Shown here piece after piece: positions 62,063 through 64,000 of a DNA stretch of 64,000 nt. The DNA comes from Synechococcus sp. M16CYN (GTDB lineage: Bacteria > Cyanobacteriota > Cyanobacteriia > PCC-6307 > Cyanobiaceae): NCBI RefSeq assembly GCF_040371545.1, contig NZ_AP029048.1, positions 992,001-1,056,000 on the forward strand. Reading direction: 5' to 3'. The stretch's first letter is position 1. Every line of letters begins with the position of its first letter. Under the pieces are notes generated by a model that had not been told where the DNA came from, made no database searches, and saw only the letters and a list, made by a program, of their open reading frames with translations. Made by a program: the position numbers and the translations under genes.

Positions 62063-62365
62063 TGATGGATTAGTCAACATTGCCAGCCATAGCAGCAAGC
62101 TATCAATACTTTGACTCAGTAGACAAGTCCGAGCCGATACTTTGCACGGTCTAAATGTGTGATTAGTCGATGTAAAATTTTAACACAACTTGCAATCAAC
62201 AGATTTGATCGCTTCGGTTTATGCCGGTCGTAGAACTATTTAGGAATCGTGGTCTCAGCTCGTTTATTGTAAGGTGATCGGCCGAATTTACATCTTTGAA
62301 GTTGCTGCGGGCTACGTCACAATTTTCAATAAAGTTCACTTGTAGCTTTAGGAAGGGATTTTCCC

Positions 62366-62650
62366 TTACGAGTCTTTGCCATTGCTACAGGGCATAGCTC
62401 TAAGCATAGCTACTAGAGTCCGGTGAGCATCCTCACTGTCCTTCAGGGTATGGTCAAACGGGATTTGAAGAGTGCTCCCATCGACCTCAAGCGTCATATA
62501 ATCGGCCTCAACAGTAAGCATTCGAACTTGTTGAGGTGATTCTGCTCCTCCATAATACCTTGAGTAAGCTGCCACAGCATCAGCGTGACTATCATTCATA
62601 TGGGCGCAGATACGCGCACTCACAGCAGGAGTTAAAGGATCAGTAGACAT
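62366..62650 (-). CDS. DUF2470 / HugZ C-terminal-domain-like protein
   Basis: 94 residues. The HMNDSHADAVAAYSRYYGG segment and the later VEADYMTLEVDG and IPFDHTLKDSEDAHRTLVAML segments match the DUF2470 domain, which occurs at the end of heme-oxygenase-like HugZ proteins and alone in cyanobacteria, where it is thought to bind heme or tetrapyrroles. The HxxxSHxD motif holds the histidine that binds heme in HugZ relatives. Tetrapyrrole supply for phycobilins would be a fitting role (inference). Confidence 0.85.
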   Translation of the reverse strand: MSTDPLTPAVSARICAHMNDSHADAVAAYSRYYGGAESPQQVRMLTVEADYMTLEVDGSTLQIPFDHTLKDSEDAHRTLVAMLRAMPCSNGKDS

Positions 62651-62872
62651 ACTAGAGATTACAAAAGATTAACCCAGATACTGCCAAAGCAGTGCACTCA
62701 GCCGAACAACACTAAATCCAATGTAGCATGATAATATTACAAACAAGAGAATGGAAATCACTTTTTGTGGTTTTGTTGACATGATAAAATAGAAGAACAC
62801 TATAAAGCATCGAGACTATGTGATTATAATGTTTTCATTCAAGACGATCTTGAAACTAAATACAAAGTGTAT

Positions 62873-63775
62873 TCAGGTTAGAAATTTTGTCGTTTTCGGT
62901 GAAAATATTCTAGCAAATGCTCCAGAAGTTGGATCATTCATTGCACGTGAATAAGAAAAAGCTAGGACTTCATAGCCACCCTCGGCTGTACTCAAACGCC
63001 TAGCATTACTGAATTCCATTAATAGCTGACTGCGACTCTCGATCGTGGTGTCTGAAGCAGCATTGCCAGGAGTGACTCGTCCAAGGTTGGTAAATGTGGA
63101 GCAATAGGTACCTGCTGCCGAGGTCCAAGCGCGTAAATAAGGAACAGTATTGGTTCCAAATATTTCCAAATACTCCTCTGAATGTGTGATCTTCTCGATA
63201 AAATTATCAAACCCTTGCTCGGCGATAAGAGTGATAGCTGCGCTTACTTCAGTCTGATTGATTGGTGGGCGCCCAAGGAGATGTTTGTAACTCAACTCGA
63301 TTCCACGGATGGGAGAGACTTGGAAGAAGTAATTTTGCTTATAAAAATCGGATTTGGCAAGACCAGCTACAAAATCGCGGATAGAGATACTTCCATGCCT
63401 CAATCGAGACTCAAGCTCGATACAGCATTGGTTTTCTGTTAGTCCAAGGTTTCCAAAGATTTGTTTGTAAGCCGCCGTAATGGCAGCTTTTAAGGCGTCA
63501 TTTCCCGTAGAGGCAAATTCATCTGCATCCACAGTGAATGGACATTCGCTGTGGATGCGCTGGCCAATGCCAATGCCGGTGGTGTTGCACAAATTTTCCT
63601 TATATTGATAAACGGTTTTGGCAGCGAGTCCCTTTGTCAGAACTGGCTTACCAAGTCTTTCCTCTTCTCGATAGCGATTGATAGCAGTCTTTTGCTTAGG
63701 TTTCGCAACGTTGTTGAAGGTATATGAAACTCGGCTTAGACTAGTAAAGTCGCGTATCGGCTTGATGACGACCAT
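62873..63775 (-). CDS. Phycoerythrin II rod linker with predicted bilin site (MpeD/MpeC type)
   Basis: 300 residues. N-terminal extension with Cys63 in KENLCNTTGIGIGQRIHSEC, equivalent in spacing to Cys49 of MpeC. The rod-linker domain at about 85-225: AYKQIFGNLGLTENQCCIEL, GIELSYKHLLGRPPINQTEV, IFGTNTVPYLRAW. No CpcD domain. It is therefore a second MpeC-like linker (MpeD or MpeG by other naming), lying 14 kb from mpeBA. It is flanked on the right by short frames cut by the window edge. Confidence 0.85.
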   Translation of the reverse strand: MVVIKPIRDFTSLSRVSYTFNNVAKPKQKTAINRYREEERLGKPVLTKGLAAKTVYQYKENLCNTTGIGIGQRIHSECPFTVDADEFASTGNDALKAAITAAYKQIFGNLGLTENQCCIELESRLRHGSISIRDFVAGLAKSDFYKQNYFFQVSPIRGIELSYKHLLGRPPINQTEVSAAITLIAEQGFDNFIEKITHSEEYLEIFGTNTVPYLRAWTSAAGTYCSTFTNLGRVTPGNAASDTTIESRSQLLMEFSNARRLSTAEGGYEVLAFSYSRAMNDPTSGAFARIFSPKTTKFLT

Positions 63776-63934
63776 TGGTGAGTTTTATCGAGAGACTTAA
63801 GTGTGAGAATAAAGCTATGCGGTTATTCAGCCTCTTGAGAGGGGAGGTTTGCAACAAAATGCTCGGCACGCAATTTGCTTGGGTTCTTATTTGAAGAATT
63901 GATTCTTTTTACAAATTATTCCATTTAGTCTTGC

Positions 63935-64000
63935 TTAGTCGATTGTTTGACCTTGGCCATCGCTAAGAGCTAATCGAGCTACTCCTGCTGCAGGCGGCTG
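63935..64000 (-). CDS. Tail of a possible gene entering from the right edge
   Basis: The minus strand from the window edge to TAA 63935 is open for 21 codons (QPPAAGVARLALSDGQGQTI then D). Codon choice and composition look coding, but the piece is too short to identify. A further open minus frame with no start, ending at 63823, may be part of the same decayed or short gene region. Confidence 0.35.
   Translation of the reverse strand, partial: QPPAAGVARLALSDGQGQTID

Overview
The window comes from a phycoerythrin-rich marine picocyanobacterium of the Synechococcus type. The evidence is a psaD gene, complete sets of phycocyanin, phycoerythrin I and phycoerythrin II subunit genes, the bilin reductases pebA and pebB, many bilin lyases and bilin-binding rod linkers, and a housekeeping gene order that I recall from marine Synechococcus genomes. 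It differs from a typical streamlined free-living strain in two ways. Several genes are broken (an amidase-like gene at 22.4-23.3 kb and rlpA at 32.3-32.8 kb). There are also long AT-rich stretches without recognisable genes (27.2-29.1, 49.1-50.4, 58.9-59.6, 60.3-61.7 and 61.7-62.4 kb). This points to ongoing gene loss, as in a host-associated or otherwise relaxed lineage; that lifestyle is an inference, and I cannot name the species.

Layout. 1-26.5 kb is dense housekeeping: a helicase-like gene cut by the left edge, tyrA, a CrtD-like desaturase, a fructosamine-kinase-like gene, a CAAD membrane protein, a JAMM peptidase followed by a MoeB-rhodanese protein, a tandem-domain cobalamin adenosyltransferase, larE, speD, recF, tRNA-Arg, an acetyltransferase, ppc, gshA, trpE, psaD, a sensor kinase, rodA, mrp, hemF, the amidase pseudogene, a cytochrome b6f assembly protein, a ribonuclease D, a small conserved-looking protein, a lipid-A-disaccharide-synthase-like gene and tRNA-Cys. 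26.5-34.8 kb mixes an AT-rich desert containing two small ORFs with an aldo/keto reductase, purM, the rlpA pseudogene, panC-cmk and a low-molecular-weight phosphatase.

34.8-58.6 kb is the phycobilisome rod region. It holds the phycocyanin lyases and subunits (rpcF, rpcE, rpcT, rpcA, rpcB), phycoerythrobilin synthesis (pebB, pebA), a CpeS-family lyase, cpeB-cpeA (phycoerythrin I), HEAT-repeat lyases (two of the CpeF/MpeU type, plus cpeY and cpeZ), mpeB-mpeA-mpeC (phycoerythrin II and its bilin-bearing linker), three small genes of unknown function, cpeT, cpeS, three rod linker genes including one with two linker domains, a pentapeptide-repeat protein and a divergent phycobiliprotein. A further PE-II-type linker lies at 62.9-63.8 kb beyond a gene-poor stretch with a VTT-domain membrane protein, tRNA-Phe and a DUF2470 gene.

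The rod genes form one pathway. PebA and PebB make phycoerythrobilin from biliverdin. The lyases attach bilins to the cysteines of phycocyanin and the two phycoerythrins. The linkers stack the hexamers into rods. Phycoerythrins I and II were told apart by their cysteines: alpha with Cys82/139 and beta with Cys165 for type I; alpha with Cys75/83/140 and beta with Cys159 for type II. Base composition is uneven: several lyase genes and small unknown genes are far more AT-rich than the subunit and linker genes beside them.
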